Below, in pieces: positions 1 through 6,752 of a stretch of DNA of 10,757 nucleotides. Where the stretch lies: NCBI GenBank assembly GCA_030152405.1, contig JASLJL010000336.1, positions 1 to 10,757 of the forward strand, given 5' to 3'. The translations under genes were made by a program, and so were the position numbers. How positions within the stretch are numbered: position 1 is the first letter of the stretch; each line of letters opens with the position of its first letter. Source of the stretch: Gordonia sp. (in: high G+C Gram-positive bacteria). Its GTDB lineage: Bacteria > Actinomycetota > Actinomycetes > Mycobacteriales > Mycobacteriaceae. Under the pieces are notes generated by a model. The model did not search any database, was not told the DNA's origin, and worked only from the letters and a program-made list of their open reading frames with translations.

Positions 1-35
1 CTCGTCGCGGCACCGTCGAGCTGCGCGCAGCCGGT

Positions 36-203
36 TCACTGACGCGGACTGCGCCCCGCCTCCTTCAGGGCGAGACGCAGCGCGTACTCCATCTGCGCGT
101 TGATGCTGCGCAGGTCGTCGGCGGCCCACTTGGCGACGGCCGCGTGGACATCGGGATCGAGTCGGAGCAGGACCTTCTTCGACTCCCGTTTGGGAGCGGT
201 CAT
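36..203 (-). CDS. Small ribbon-helix-helix (Arc/HicB-like) DNA-binding protein
   Basis: This 55-residue protein reads MTAPKRESKKVLLRLDPDVH at its N-terminus and continues with AAVAKWAADDLRSINAQMEY. The basic start, the short beta-strand KKVLLRL, the D-P-x-V-H turn, a first helix (about residues 18-30), the R-S-I-N-A-Q turn and a second helix (about 34-50) are the usual layout of an Arc/MetJ-type ribbon-helix-helix domain. Such proteins bind operators as dimers through the strand. The ATG overlaps the TGA of the upstream SPFH gene (ATGA), and I see no strong ribosome site of its own, so translation is probably coupled. The whole protein is one RHH domain with no toxin-binding extension and no toxin gene beside it in the window. 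A role in controlling the SPFH gene is inferred from position only. It is too small for a long-ORF search and is easily missed. Confidence 0.82.
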   Translation of the reverse strand: MTAPKRESKKVLLRLDPDVHAAVAKWAADDLRSINAQMEYALRLALKEAGRSPRQ

Positions 204-1084
204 GCGTACAGCGAGCCCGCGTTCACGACCGGCTGCGTCGCGCGATCGCCGCAGAGGACCACCAGCAGATTCGAGACCATCTGTGCTCGACGCTCGTCGT
301 CCAATTCGACGATGCCCTGATCGCTGAGGCGGTCGAGTGCGAGCCCGACCATGCCGACGGCGCCCTCCACGATCTGCTGACGAGCAGCGACCACCTGCGA
401 CGCCTGCTGACGCACGAGCATCGCCTGTGCGATCTCGGGTGCGTAGGCGAGGTGCGTGATGCGAGCCTCGATCACCTCGATGCCCGCGGATTCGGTGCGC
501 TCGCGCAGTTCCTCGGTGAGTTCCTCGGCCACGGTCGCGCCGTCGCGGAGGCTGATGCGCTCGGCCTGATGCGCGTCGTACGGATGAATGGTGGCGAGGT
601 GACGGACCGCGGCCTCCGACTGCGTCGCGACGTACTGCTCGTAGTCGTCGACGGCGAACGCGGCCTTGAAGCTGTCGACCACGCGGTAGACGACCACGGC
701 GGCGATCTCCACCGGATTGCCGTCGGCGTCGTTCACCTTGAGGGTCTGCGTCTCGAAGTTCCGCACGCGCAGCGAGATGGTCTGCTTGTCGGCGAACGGG
801 ATCACCGTGAAGAACCCGGGTTCGCTCACCGAGCCGACGTACCGGCCGAAGAACTGGACCACGCGAGCCTCATTCGGCCCGACCACGGTCAGTCCGGTCA
901 TCGCGAGCAGGGTGACCAGTCCGATCACGATCGCGAGCACGACGACCACCGCCAGCGCGCCCGATCCCCCGTCTGCCATCACCGCCACGGACACGATCCC
1001 GGCGATCGCACAGAGGACGATGACCGCGAGGCCGACGATCAATGCCACGAAGCCGTTCGTCCGCCAGGCCTGCTTGAGTTCCAC
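200..1084 (-). CDS. SPFH/band-7 (slipin/stomatin-like) membrane protein
   Basis: This 294-residue protein has two hydrophobic segments at the N-terminus (about residues 11-35 and 42-66). A band-7 domain follows: TVVGPNEARVVQFFGRYVGS (67-86), then EPGFFTVIPF (88-97), then a VRNFETQTLKVNDADGNPVE stretch (107-126). Charged helical sequence rich in E, R and Q (about 175-245) is typical of the SPFH coiled region. SPFH proteins form oligomeric scaffolds on membranes and organise microdomains or bind proteases. No NfeD partner or protease gene is adjacent. The start is GTG, chosen because GAGAGGAG lies 7 bases upstream and no earlier start has a comparable site. The end overlaps the RHH gene by four bases. 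Family membership is clear; the specific function is unknown. Confidence 0.9.
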   Translation of the reverse strand: MELKQAWRTNGFVALIVGLAVIVLCAIAGIVSVAVMADGGSGALAVVVVLAIVIGLVTLLAMTGLTVVGPNEARVVQFFGRYVGSVSEPGFFTVIPFADKQTISLRVRNFETQTLKVNDADGNPVEIAAVVVYRVVDSFKAAFAVDDYEQYVATQSEAAVRHLATIHPYDAHQAERISLRDGATVAEELTEELRERTESAGIEVIEARITHLAYAPEIAQAMLVRQQASQVVAARQQIVEGAVGMVGLALDRLSDQGIVELDDERRAQMVSNLLVVLCGDRATQPVVNAGSLYA

Positions 1085-1098
1085 TGCTACTCCTCTCG

Positions 1099-1143
1099 AC
1101 TCCGCTCGAGGGTCAGGGTCAGCGATCGAGGATCGAGCGGAGT
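1099..1143. repeat. Perfect 11-bp inverted repeat between phoD and the SPFH gene
   Basis: ACTCCGCTCGA at 1099-1109 and TCGAGCGGAGT at 1133-1143 are exact reverse complements separated by 23 bases. They lie in the gap between the phoD stop and the SPFH start, both genes being on the minus strand. The RNA could form a GC-rich hairpin downstream of phoD, but no T-run follows, so a classical intrinsic terminator is not supported. The 3' arm on the minus strand runs into the GAGAGGAG ribosome site of the SPFH gene, so pairing could affect its translation. The same core sequence recurs at 4642-4654 and 10358-10370, so it may be a dispersed intergenic element rather than a gene-specific signal. Confidence 0.6.
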
Positions 1144-1165
1144 GATATCACCACGATAGCAATCG

Positions 1166-2839
1166 TCAGGCCGGGCCGTGGGCTTTCACCATGCGGCGCG
1201 ATCCGGAGTTCACCTTCCACGACTGCCCTCGGTACTGCGCGGTGCGCGGATCGGCCCGATCGACGAGGAAGTACCAGTCCATCTGCGCCGCCTTCGGCGT
1301 GATCGTCATGACCGCGTAGCCGTGGGCGTCGGTGTCGACCCAGCGGATGTGACGGTTCGTGGTCTGCATCGCCGTGGACGCCGCGCCTCCGACCGGCGTG
1401 TGCTCGGGAAGCGACACCATGTCGTCGACGTTGTTCGACGTCACCGAGGTCACGACGAACTCGGTCGCCACGTTGCCCGCACCCGGGTAGTTCGCGGCCT
1501 TGCGCGGTACGTCGTTGGCGAACGACATGTGGATGTCGCCGGTGATGAAGACGACGTTCTTCTTGCCCGCACGGTCGATCGAGTCGAGGAGCGTCTTCCG
1601 ATCTTTCACGTAGCCGTCCCACTGGTCGCCGTTGAACGGGATGCCGTTCTCCGGGACACCGGTGAGGGTGCTGAGTTCCTTGGTGCGCGCGGGGTCGAGC
1701 GGCGGGAGGAGGATCGGGGCGATCATCACCGAGTTGCCGACGATCTGCCAGGTGGCGGTCGACGTGGTGATGCCGCCCCTGACCCAGTCCATCTGGCGGC
1801 GACCCATGATGGTGCGCTTGGGATCGTCCGCCTCGCGGGAGAAGCGCGCCGCCTCCTTGTCGCGGTAGGTCCGCAGATCCAACATGTTGAGTTCGAGGAG
1901 CTTGCCGTAGGCCAGACGCCGATAGATGTGCCGGTTGCCCGCGTCGACCTGCGGTCGGACGGGCATCCACTCGTAGTACGCCTTGTCGGCGTGCGCCTTC
2001 CGCTGGGCCCACGACCCCTGCGACCGCTTGTGGTTCTCAGCGCCGTTCTTCCACTGGTTGTCGGCGGCCTCGTGGTCGTCCCACGTGACGATGAACGGAT
2101 GCTGCGCGTGCGCGGCCTGGAGGTCGCGGTCCGTCTTGTACTGCCCGTGCCGGATCCGGTAGTCGGCCAGGGAGACGATGTCGTGACGCGGCGAATGCGT
2201 GCGGACTGAGCCGTGTTTGCCGCCGTACTCCCCCGCGCCGTACTCGTAGATGTAGTCACCGAGGAAGACCACCGCGTCGAGGTCGGTCCGCTTGGCGAGG
2301 AATCGGTACGCGCCGAAGTAACCGGCCTCCCAGTTGGCACAACTCGCCACTCCGAAGCGCACCTTTGCGACGTCGGCGCCGGCCGCCGGTGCCGTCTTGG
2401 TGCGGCCGATCGGCGAGACGGCGCCCGTGGCGGGACCCCCGACGATGCGGAATCGGTACCAGTACACCGACGCCGGATTCAGGCCCGCGGCGTCGACCTT
2501 CACCGTGTGGTCCCGCGTCGCATCGGTGGTCGTGGTGCCGGACGAGACGACGCGGCTGAACGTCCGGTCGGCGGCGATCTCCCAGGCCACGGTCGATGCC
2601 GCGCCACGGCCCGATCCGGGGGTCGCGTCGCTGGTCGGAGTCACGCGGGTCCACAGGATCACCCCGCCGGGCAGGGGATCCCCGGATGCGACGCCGTGGC
2701 GGAAAGCATTGGTGGCGGCACCCGCGGACGGCGTCGCAAGGCCCGTCGAGAGGGGCAGTCCGACGGCGATCGCGCCGGCGCCCGCGGCGCCCATGAAGCC
2801 GCGGCGAGTGAACGAGGTGGAGGCTGCTGAGTCAGGCAT
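1166..2839 (-). CDS. phoD: Tat-exported alkaline phosphatase D (PhoD family)
   Basis: This 557-residue protein hydrolyses phosphodiesters and phosphomonoesters outside the membrane to release phosphate. The N-terminus carries a Tat signal: TRRGFMGAAG at 11-20, then a hydrophobic stretch and a likely cleavage near 39-43. The PhoD-type N-terminal module starts at FRHGVASGDPLPGGVILWTR (46-65). The catalytic part shows GVASCANW (163-170), whose Cys is the conserved iron ligand of PhoD. It also shows FLGDYIYEYG (192-201), TWDDHE (252-257) with NQW after it, and FITGDIHMSF (431-440), which supply the metal-binding Asp, Asn and His residues. An earlier in-frame ATG at 2932 exists, but it would add 31 residues before the Tat motif, so I chose the ATG at 2839. 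The ribosome site there is weak. It is divergent from a second exported phosphatase, suggesting joint control by phosphate supply. Confidence 0.93.
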   Translation of the reverse strand: MPDSAASTSFTRRGFMGAAGAGAIAVGLPLSTGLATPSAGAATNAFRHGVASGDPLPGGVILWTRVTPTSDATPGSGRGAASTVAWEIAADRTFSRVVSSGTTTTDATRDHTVKVDAAGLNPASVYWYRFRIVGGPATGAVSPIGRTKTAPAAGADVAKVRFGVASCANWEAGYFGAYRFLAKRTDLDAVVFLGDYIYEYGAGEYGGKHGSVRTHSPRHDIVSLADYRIRHGQYKTDRDLQAAHAQHPFIVTWDDHEAADNQWKNGAENHKRSQGSWAQRKAHADKAYYEWMPVRPQVDAGNRHIYRRLAYGKLLELNMLDLRTYRDKEAARFSREADDPKRTIMGRRQMDWVRGGITTSTATWQIVGNSVMIAPILLPPLDPARTKELSTLTGVPENGIPFNGDQWDGYVKDRKTLLDSIDRAGKKNVVFITGDIHMSFANDVPRKAANYPGAGNVATEFVVTSVTSNNVDDMVSLPEHTPVGGAASTAMQTTNRHIRWVDTDAHGYAVMTITPKAAQMDWYFLVDRADPRTAQYRGQSWKVNSGSRRMVKAHGPA

Positions 2840-2955
2840 ACGGGGACGATCCCACAGTCCGGTATCGCGTTCGTGAACGCACAGATAACTACAGGACGTC
2901 GTAGATACGCCCGGACGCCATGTGACGTTCACCCATTCATGGGAAAGTGGATCGC
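2840..2955. promoter_or_regulatory. Shared divergent promoter region of two exported phosphatases, with short dyads
   Basis: This 116-bp gap must contain the promoters of both phosphatase genes. It holds three inverted repeats: GCGTTC-GT-GAACGC (2867-2880), GTGA-CGT-TCAC (2922-2932) and CCCAT-TC-ATGGG (2932-2943). Read in the direction of each gene, each side carries one GTTCAC hexamer: 2927-2932 on the plus strand, and the complement of 2873-2878 on the minus strand. GTTCAC is the core of the phosphate-box repeat in Streptomyces, but I do not see the tandem 11-bp units that define that box, so assignment to a phosphate regulator is inference. The last dyad overlaps the GGGAAAG ribosome site of the downstream gene. 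I could not pick convincing -35/-10 pairs. Confidence 0.45.
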
Positions 2956-4020
2956 ATGATCGAGAACAGCCCCTTGTCGGTCGGTCCCGACCGTCGTACC
3001 TTCCTGGCCGGTGCGGCCGCCGTCGCAGGCACCGCAGCCACCGTCGCCGTCGCCGGAGTCGGCGCGCCCAGCGCGTCCGCGTCCACGCCCTACCCGCTTC
3101 CGCACAAGTCCGACGCTCTGCGAGTCCTCGTGACCGGTGACGCGGGCACGGGTGAGAAGCCGCAGTACGCGGTCACCGCCGCGGCCCGAAAGCTCCACGC
3201 CGCCCGCAAATTCGACATCGCGCTCGGACTCGGCGACAACATCTACGAGGCCGGAGCCAAGGGCCCGGACGACCATCAGTTCCAGACCAAGTTCGAGAAG
3301 CCCAACGCGGGCCTCGACTTCCCGTGGCTGATGACCCTCGGCAACCACGACAACACCGCGATCTTCCCGGGCGACGGCGGCTGGCTGCTCCGCGGCGACG
3401 CCGAGGTGAAGTACCACTCGCGGTCGCGGCGCTGGCACATGCCGTCGCGGTACTACTCCGCCTCGCTCGGCGTCGCCGACTTCTTCATCGTCGATCTGAA
3501 CCCACTCGCCGCATACATCCCGCCGGTCTTCTCGCCGGAGTGGGAGCCCGGCGGCGCCTTCATGACTCGCCAGGCTCGGTGGCTCGACAAGGCGCTCGCC
3601 TCGTCGAAGGCACCGTGGAAGTTCGTCTGCACGCATCATCCGTATGCGAACAACGGTCCCCACGGCCCGGCGGGCGACTACGACGGTCTGCCCGCGCCGC
3701 TCAACGGCGAAGCGGCGAAGACGTTCATCGAGCGCCACATCGCAGGCAAGGCGCAGTTCCTGTTCTCCGGTCACGATCACAGCCAGCAGGTGCTGGAGAA
3801 CGTGCACGGACTGAAGGGCACGCGGCAGATCGTCTCGGGCGCGGCGGCGAAGACCGTGTCGAAGAGTTCGACCAAGCGCTTCCGGGCCCGCTACGAGAAC
3901 TACAAGGACCGCGGTTTCATGACGCTCGACATCACGCCGAGCGCCGTCGCGCTCACCGCGTACGAGGTTCCGGCGACGGGCGCGGCTCGCGCGGCCTACT
4001 CGACCACGTACCGACGCTGA
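2956..4020 (+). CDS. Tat-exported purple acid phosphatase-like metallophosphoesterase
   Basis: This 354-residue protein is predicted to be exported and to hydrolyse phosphate monoesters with a two-metal centre. DRRTFLAGAA (12-21) followed by an Ala-rich hydrophobic stretch and a likely A-S-A cleavage near residue 43 is a Tat signal. The five metallophosphoesterase motifs occur in order: GDAGTG (61-66), GDNIYE (93-98), GNHD (129-132), HHPY (227-230) and GHDH (272-275). The Tyr in GDNIY matches the Tyr that gives purple acid phosphatases their Fe(III) charge-transfer colour, so the set of ligands looks complete. This resembles tartrate-resistant (type 5) acid phosphatases more than plain Calcineurin-like esterases. 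I chose the ATG at 2956 because GGGAAAG lies 8 bases upstream; a GTG at 2947 would add three residues. Its 3' end overlaps a minus-strand gene by 68 bases. Confidence 0.9.
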   Translation: MIENSPLSVGPDRRTFLAGAAAVAGTAATVAVAGVGAPSASASTPYPLPHKSDALRVLVTGDAGTGEKPQYAVTAAARKLHAARKFDIALGLGDNIYEAGAKGPDDHQFQTKFEKPNAGLDFPWLMTLGNHDNTAIFPGDGGWLLRGDAEVKYHSRSRRWHMPSRYYSASLGVADFFIVDLNPLAAYIPPVFSPEWEPGGAFMTRQARWLDKALASSKAPWKFVCTHHPYANNGPHGPAGDYDGLPAPLNGEAAKTFIERHIAGKAQFLFSGHDHSQQVLENVHGLKGTRQIVSGAAAKTVSKSSTKRFRARYENYKDRGFMTLDITPSAVALTAYEVPATGAARAAYSTTYRR

Positions 4021-4615
4021 ACGACGTCGCCCACACGATGAGCCACACGCTCATCGAACCCACCTGTATGCGCTGGGCCAGCCCCAGCAGGTAGTCGCCC
4101 TGGAGGCGGTCCGACCCGAGCATCCAGCCGGTCGAGGCCGTCACCAGGGCGAACACGACAGTCCCGACTGTCTTCATGATCGGCCAATTGCCTTCTCGGA
4201 AAGCCGACCAGGTCGCTGCGCCCATCGTGACGAACAGCGAGAAGACGGCGACCGCGCTCGTCGCCGCGTGCACGATCGGCACCGCTCCCATCGGGGACAG
4301 CGCATCGGCGATCGTCGCCGCGCCGAAGACCCCGACTGCCGCGACCGATATGCGCGCGCCGGTGCCCGCGGGACGCAGGGAGATCAGCGCAGCGGCGGCG
4401 AGCAGCGCGCCGACACCGGTGACGATGTCCCCATACTTGTAGACCCAGTAGAACGGGACGTCCGGCTCCTCGAGCGCCGAGAGGAACGAACGGAATCGGT
4501 CCCGCCCGGTCGGGACGATGAAGTCGAACACCCACGACGAGTAGGCGAGTCCAGCCACTGCCAGGGCCACGGTCGCGACTAGACGCTCGACCCTCTCATT
4601 CCGCACCTTCGACAC
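3953..4615 (-). CDS. Six-helix integral membrane protein, DUF998-like
   Basis: This 220-residue protein has six clear hydrophobic segments at about 11-32, 61-80, 88-106, 112-135, 146-167 and 183-202. A proline- and arginine-rich tail ends it. The overall length, the helix count and the short loops fit the DUF998 family of unknown function, but I see no diagnostic motif and hold this as a resemblance. The start is GTG, chosen because GGGGAA lies 7 bases upstream and the longer open frame adds charged, non-membrane residues encoded across the spacer behind the thiolase gene. The gene starts 46 bases after the thiolase stop and could be co-transcribed with it. Its last 22 codons lie antisense to the end of the acid phosphatase gene. 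No function can be assigned. Confidence 0.72.
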   Translation of the reverse strand: MSKVRNERVERLVATVALAVAGLAYSSWVFDFIVPTGRDRFRSFLSALEEPDVPFYWVYKYGDIVTGVGALLAAAALISLRPAGTGARISVAAVGVFGAATIADALSPMGAVPIVHAATSAVAVFSLFVTMGAATWSAFREGNWPIMKTVGTVVFALVTASTGWMLGSDRLQGDYLLGLAQRIQVGSMSVWLIVWATSFSVGTWSSRPREPRPSPEPRTR

Positions 4616-4641
4616 GCTACCGTTCCCCGCCTCCCTTGCTC

Positions 4642-4654
4642 CTCGAGCGGAGTC
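4642..4654. repeat. Copy of the dispersed CTCGAGCGGAGTC motif
   Basis: CTCGAGCGGAGTC occurs here between the thiolase stop and the next minus-strand gene. The identical 13 bases lie on the opposite strand at 1098-1110, and an overlapping 13-base match (AGCGGAGTCGAGA) is present at 10358-10370. All three positions are intergenic. Confidence 0.5.
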
Positions 4655-4661
4655 CAGAGGC

Positions 4662-5963
4662 CTACGCGGCTTCGAGAATGAGTGCGACCGACATCCCGCT
4701 GCCGGCACAGATGGAGACGAGCCCGCGCGAGCCGGGCTTCTGCGAGATCAACTTGGCCAGAGTGCCGACGATACGACCACCGGTCGCTCCGAACGGGTGC
4801 CCGGTGGCGAGGGAACCGCCGCGCACATTGAGCTTCGTGCGGTCGATCGAGCCGAGCGCGCCGTGACCGAGGTGTTCGCGGCAGAAGTCGTCGTCCGCCC
4901 AGGCGGCCAGGGTCGAGCAGACCTGCGACGCGAACGCCTCGTGGATCTCGTAGAAGTCGAAGTCCTGCAACGACAACGAGTTCCGATCGAGTAGCTCGTC
5001 GACGGCGTAGACCGGCGCCATGAGCACGCCCTGCGACTTCGGGTCGCCGTCCACGTAGTCGACTGCCCAGCTCTGCGCGTCGACGATGCGCGCCAGCGGC
5101 GCCAGTCCACGCTCGGCGGCCCATTCCGGATTGCCGAGCAGGACGCTCGACGCGCCGTCGGTCAGAGTCGTCGAGTTGGCGGCCGTCATGGTTCCATCGG
5201 GGCCGCCGAAGCACGGAGACAAGCCGGCGAGACGCTCCGCGGTGAGGCCGCGTCGCATGTTGTCGTCCTGTGCCAGACCGACGAACGGCGTGACCAGATC
5301 GTCGAAGAACCCGTCGTCGTACGCGGCCGCCAGGTTCCCATGCGAGGCCAGCGCGATCTCATCCTGCTCCGGGCGGCCGACGTTCCATGCCGCACCCGTG
5401 ATCGCCTGTGCCGCACCGGGAACCAGGTGAGTCCGACGCTCGGACGGGCTCGGGATGTCGAAGTCGATGGACAGCGGGATCTGCGCGGCCTCCTTGAGTC
5501 GGTCGCCGAGCGTCCGGGCCGCGTTCACCTTGACCAGGCGGTTCCGCAGTCGTGGGCCGAACCCGATCGGCGGGTCTGAGGTGGTGTCCGCGCCGCACGC
5601 GACGCCGGACTCGATCTGGCCGCAGGCGATCTTGTTCGCGATGTGCACGATCGCCTGTCCGCCGGTCGCGCACTGTTGCTGGACGTCGACGGTCGGCGTC
5701 ATCCGGGAGAGCGCCGAGTCCATCAGCGCCTCGCGGGTCAGGCTGTGGTCGCGAGCCAGTTTCACCACGGCGCCGCCCGCGACCTCACCGAGCCGCACGC
5801 CGCCGAGGTCGTAGCGGTCTACGAGCCCGCCGAGTGCGGCGGTGAGCATCGACTGGTTGGTCTCGCCGAGGTACGCGCCGTTCGAGCGCGCGAACGGGAT
5901 GCGGTTGCTGCCGAGGACGAGCACGTCCGTCAGGGCGCGACCGGGGTGAGTGCGGTCAGTCAT
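4662..5963 (-). CDS. Acetyl-CoA C-acyltransferase (thiolase), FadI/FadA2-like
   Basis: This 433-residue thiolase is expected to cleave 3-ketoacyl-CoA to acetyl-CoA and a shortened acyl-CoA in beta-oxidation, or to run the condensation. The family's catalytic residues are all present: the nucleophilic Cys98 in VQQQCATGG (95-102), the His of EIHEAFA (339-345), GHPFGATGG (388-396), and the second Cys in SICAGSGM (417-424). The N-terminal LVLGSNRIPFARS and the HEAFA rather than NEAFA form place it with the FadI and mycobacterial FadA2 group, which is longer than classical FadA. No partner hydratase/dehydrogenase gene is adjacent. The ATG at 5963 is chosen because it begins just before the conserved N-terminus; it has no Shine-Dalgarno but a -10-like TACCGT 6 bases upstream, so it may be leaderless. 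The exporter gene ends 80 bases upstream on the same strand. Confidence 0.92.
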   Translation of the reverse strand: MTDRTHPGRALTDVLVLGSNRIPFARSNGAYLGETNQSMLTAALGGLVDRYDLGGVRLGEVAGGAVVKLARDHSLTREALMDSALSRMTPTVDVQQQCATGGQAIVHIANKIACGQIESGVACGADTTSDPPIGFGPRLRNRLVKVNAARTLGDRLKEAAQIPLSIDFDIPSPSERRTHLVPGAAQAITGAAWNVGRPEQDEIALASHGNLAAAYDDGFFDDLVTPFVGLAQDDNMRRGLTAERLAGLSPCFGGPDGTMTAANSTTLTDGASSVLLGNPEWAAERGLAPLARIVDAQSWAVDYVDGDPKSQGVLMAPVYAVDELLDRNSLSLQDFDFYEIHEAFASQVCSTLAAWADDDFCREHLGHGALGSIDRTKLNVRGGSLATGHPFGATGGRIVGTLAKLISQKPGSRGLVSICAGSGMSVALILEAA

Positions 5964-5969
5964 GGCGTG

Positions 5970-5975
5970 ACGGTA
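5970..5975 (-). promoter_or_regulatory. Candidate -10 element for a leaderless thiolase transcript
   Basis: On the minus strand TACCGT sits with 6 bases between it and the thiolase ATG, and no ribosome site is present. That spacing would put transcription start at or within a base or two of the A of ATG, as in the many leaderless genes of mycobacteria. No good -35 hexamer is visible, so this is weak. Confidence 0.28.
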
Positions 5976-6043
5976 GCAACCCGCTCCGTCGACGATGCCA
6001 TCGGGTGATGACACAGTCGCCGTTGGCGCACCCGGCGAGTGAA

Positions 6044-6673
6044 TCAGCTCATCGCGATGAGGCTCGCGCCGAGGGAGACCATCACGACGGCGATCACCGC
6101 GTCGAGGATTCGCCACGCGCGGACCGACGCGAACATCGGCGCCATCTTGCGAGCGCCGAAACCGAGTGCGAGGAACCAGACGAGGCTGGCGACACAGGCT
6201 CCGAACGTGAAGGCCCACTTGGCATCTGCGTGACTGTTGGCGATCGACCCGAGAGTCAGCACGGTGTCCAGATAGGTGTGCGGATTGAGCCAGGTGAGGG
6301 CCAGCGCCGCTCCGAGAGCGGCCCACAGGCCGCGGGTGCGGCCGGGATCGTCGTTCGTCGTCGACGTCGCCGTCGGCCGCCAGGCGCGGCGGGCCGCGAA
6401 GGCGCCGAGCGCCACCAGGTACAGGCCGCCGACGATCTTGGCGACGCTCACGATGCCGGGATGCGACGAGACCACCGCGCCGAGACCGACCGTGCCCGCG
6501 CTAATGAGGACGATGTCGGACACGACGCACACCGCGATCACCGGCAGCACGTAGACGCCGCTGATCCCCTGGCGGATCACGTAGATGTTCTGAGGTCCGA
6601 TGGCGATGATGAGGCCCGCTCCGGTGAAGAGTCCGGCGAGCGCGGCGAGCAGGAAGGTCGTGGTCACGTACAT
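6044..6673 (-). CDS. lysE: LysE/ArgO family amino-acid exporter
   Basis: This 209-residue membrane protein belongs to the LysE superfamily, which exports basic amino acids such as lysine and arginine when they accumulate. The signature GLIIAIGPQNIYVIRQG (20-36) and the TWLNPHTYLDTVLTLGS stretch (127-143) closely follow the family pattern. Five or six hydrophobic segments fill the rest, with a charged loop at about 95-116. The substrate is inferred from family and from the divergent LysG/ArgP-like regulator. I use the ATG at 6673, where the first helix begins; an ATG at 6697 would add eight residues (MSRRFLTS) and has a weak GGA upstream, so either start is possible. It lies 80 bases upstream of the thiolase gene on the same strand. 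Confidence 0.88.
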   Translation of the reverse strand: MYVTTTFLLAALAGLFTGAGLIIAIGPQNIYVIRQGISGVYVLPVIAVCVVSDIVLISAGTVGLGAVVSSHPGIVSVAKIVGGLYLVALGAFAARRAWRPTATSTTNDDPGRTRGLWAALGAALALTWLNPHTYLDTVLTLGSIANSHADAKWAFTFGACVASLVWFLALGFGARKMAPMFASVRAWRILDAVIAVVMVSLGASLIAMS

Positions 6674-6752
6674 CGACGTTAGGAATCGCCGAGACATTAG
6701 TCCATCAACGCTTTCTAAAGAAAGATTAGGATTGCTAACTGTGATCTCAGGC
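6674..6752. promoter_or_regulatory. lysE-lysG intergenic region with LysR-type operator dyads
   Basis: This gap is clearly richer in A and T than the genes on either side. It contains TTAGGATTGCTAA at 6726-6738, which is a T-N11-A sequence with TTAG/CTAA arms, the standard form of a LysR-type recognition site. Immediately beside it CTTTCT-AA-AGAAAG (6711-6724) is a perfect 6-bp inverted repeat. A second TTAGGA is at 6679-6684. On the minus strand TAATCT (complement of 6723-6728) is a plausible -10 for lysE and overlaps the T-N11-A site. In known LysE/LysG and ArgO/ArgP pairs the regulator binds this gap and activates the exporter in the presence of the basic amino acid; that it does so here is inference. 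Confidence 0.6.

Noticed and set aside
452..1159. Plus-strand open frame of 235 codons antisense to the SPFH gene
   Set aside because: It is His/Asp/Arg-rich with no domain pattern or ribosome site, and it mirrors the well-supported SPFH gene. Such frames are common opposite high-GC genes.
1119..2209. Long frames overlapping phoD on both strands
   Set aside because: Arg-rich low-complexity translations with no recognisable motif; PhoD motifs across this span show the true frame.
2840..2932. N-terminal extension of PhoD from the upstream ATG at 2932
   Set aside because: It would put 31 residues before the Tat motif and consume most of the divergent promoter region.
2916..2948. Streptomyces-type phosphate box around GTTCACCCATT (2927-2937)
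   Set aside because: Only one 11-bp unit matches; the units directly before and after do not repeat it.
5964..6326. Upstream extension of the thiolase frame into lysE
   Set aside because: The added sequence is Arg/His-rich, overlaps the exporter gene in another frame and lacks thiolase similarity.
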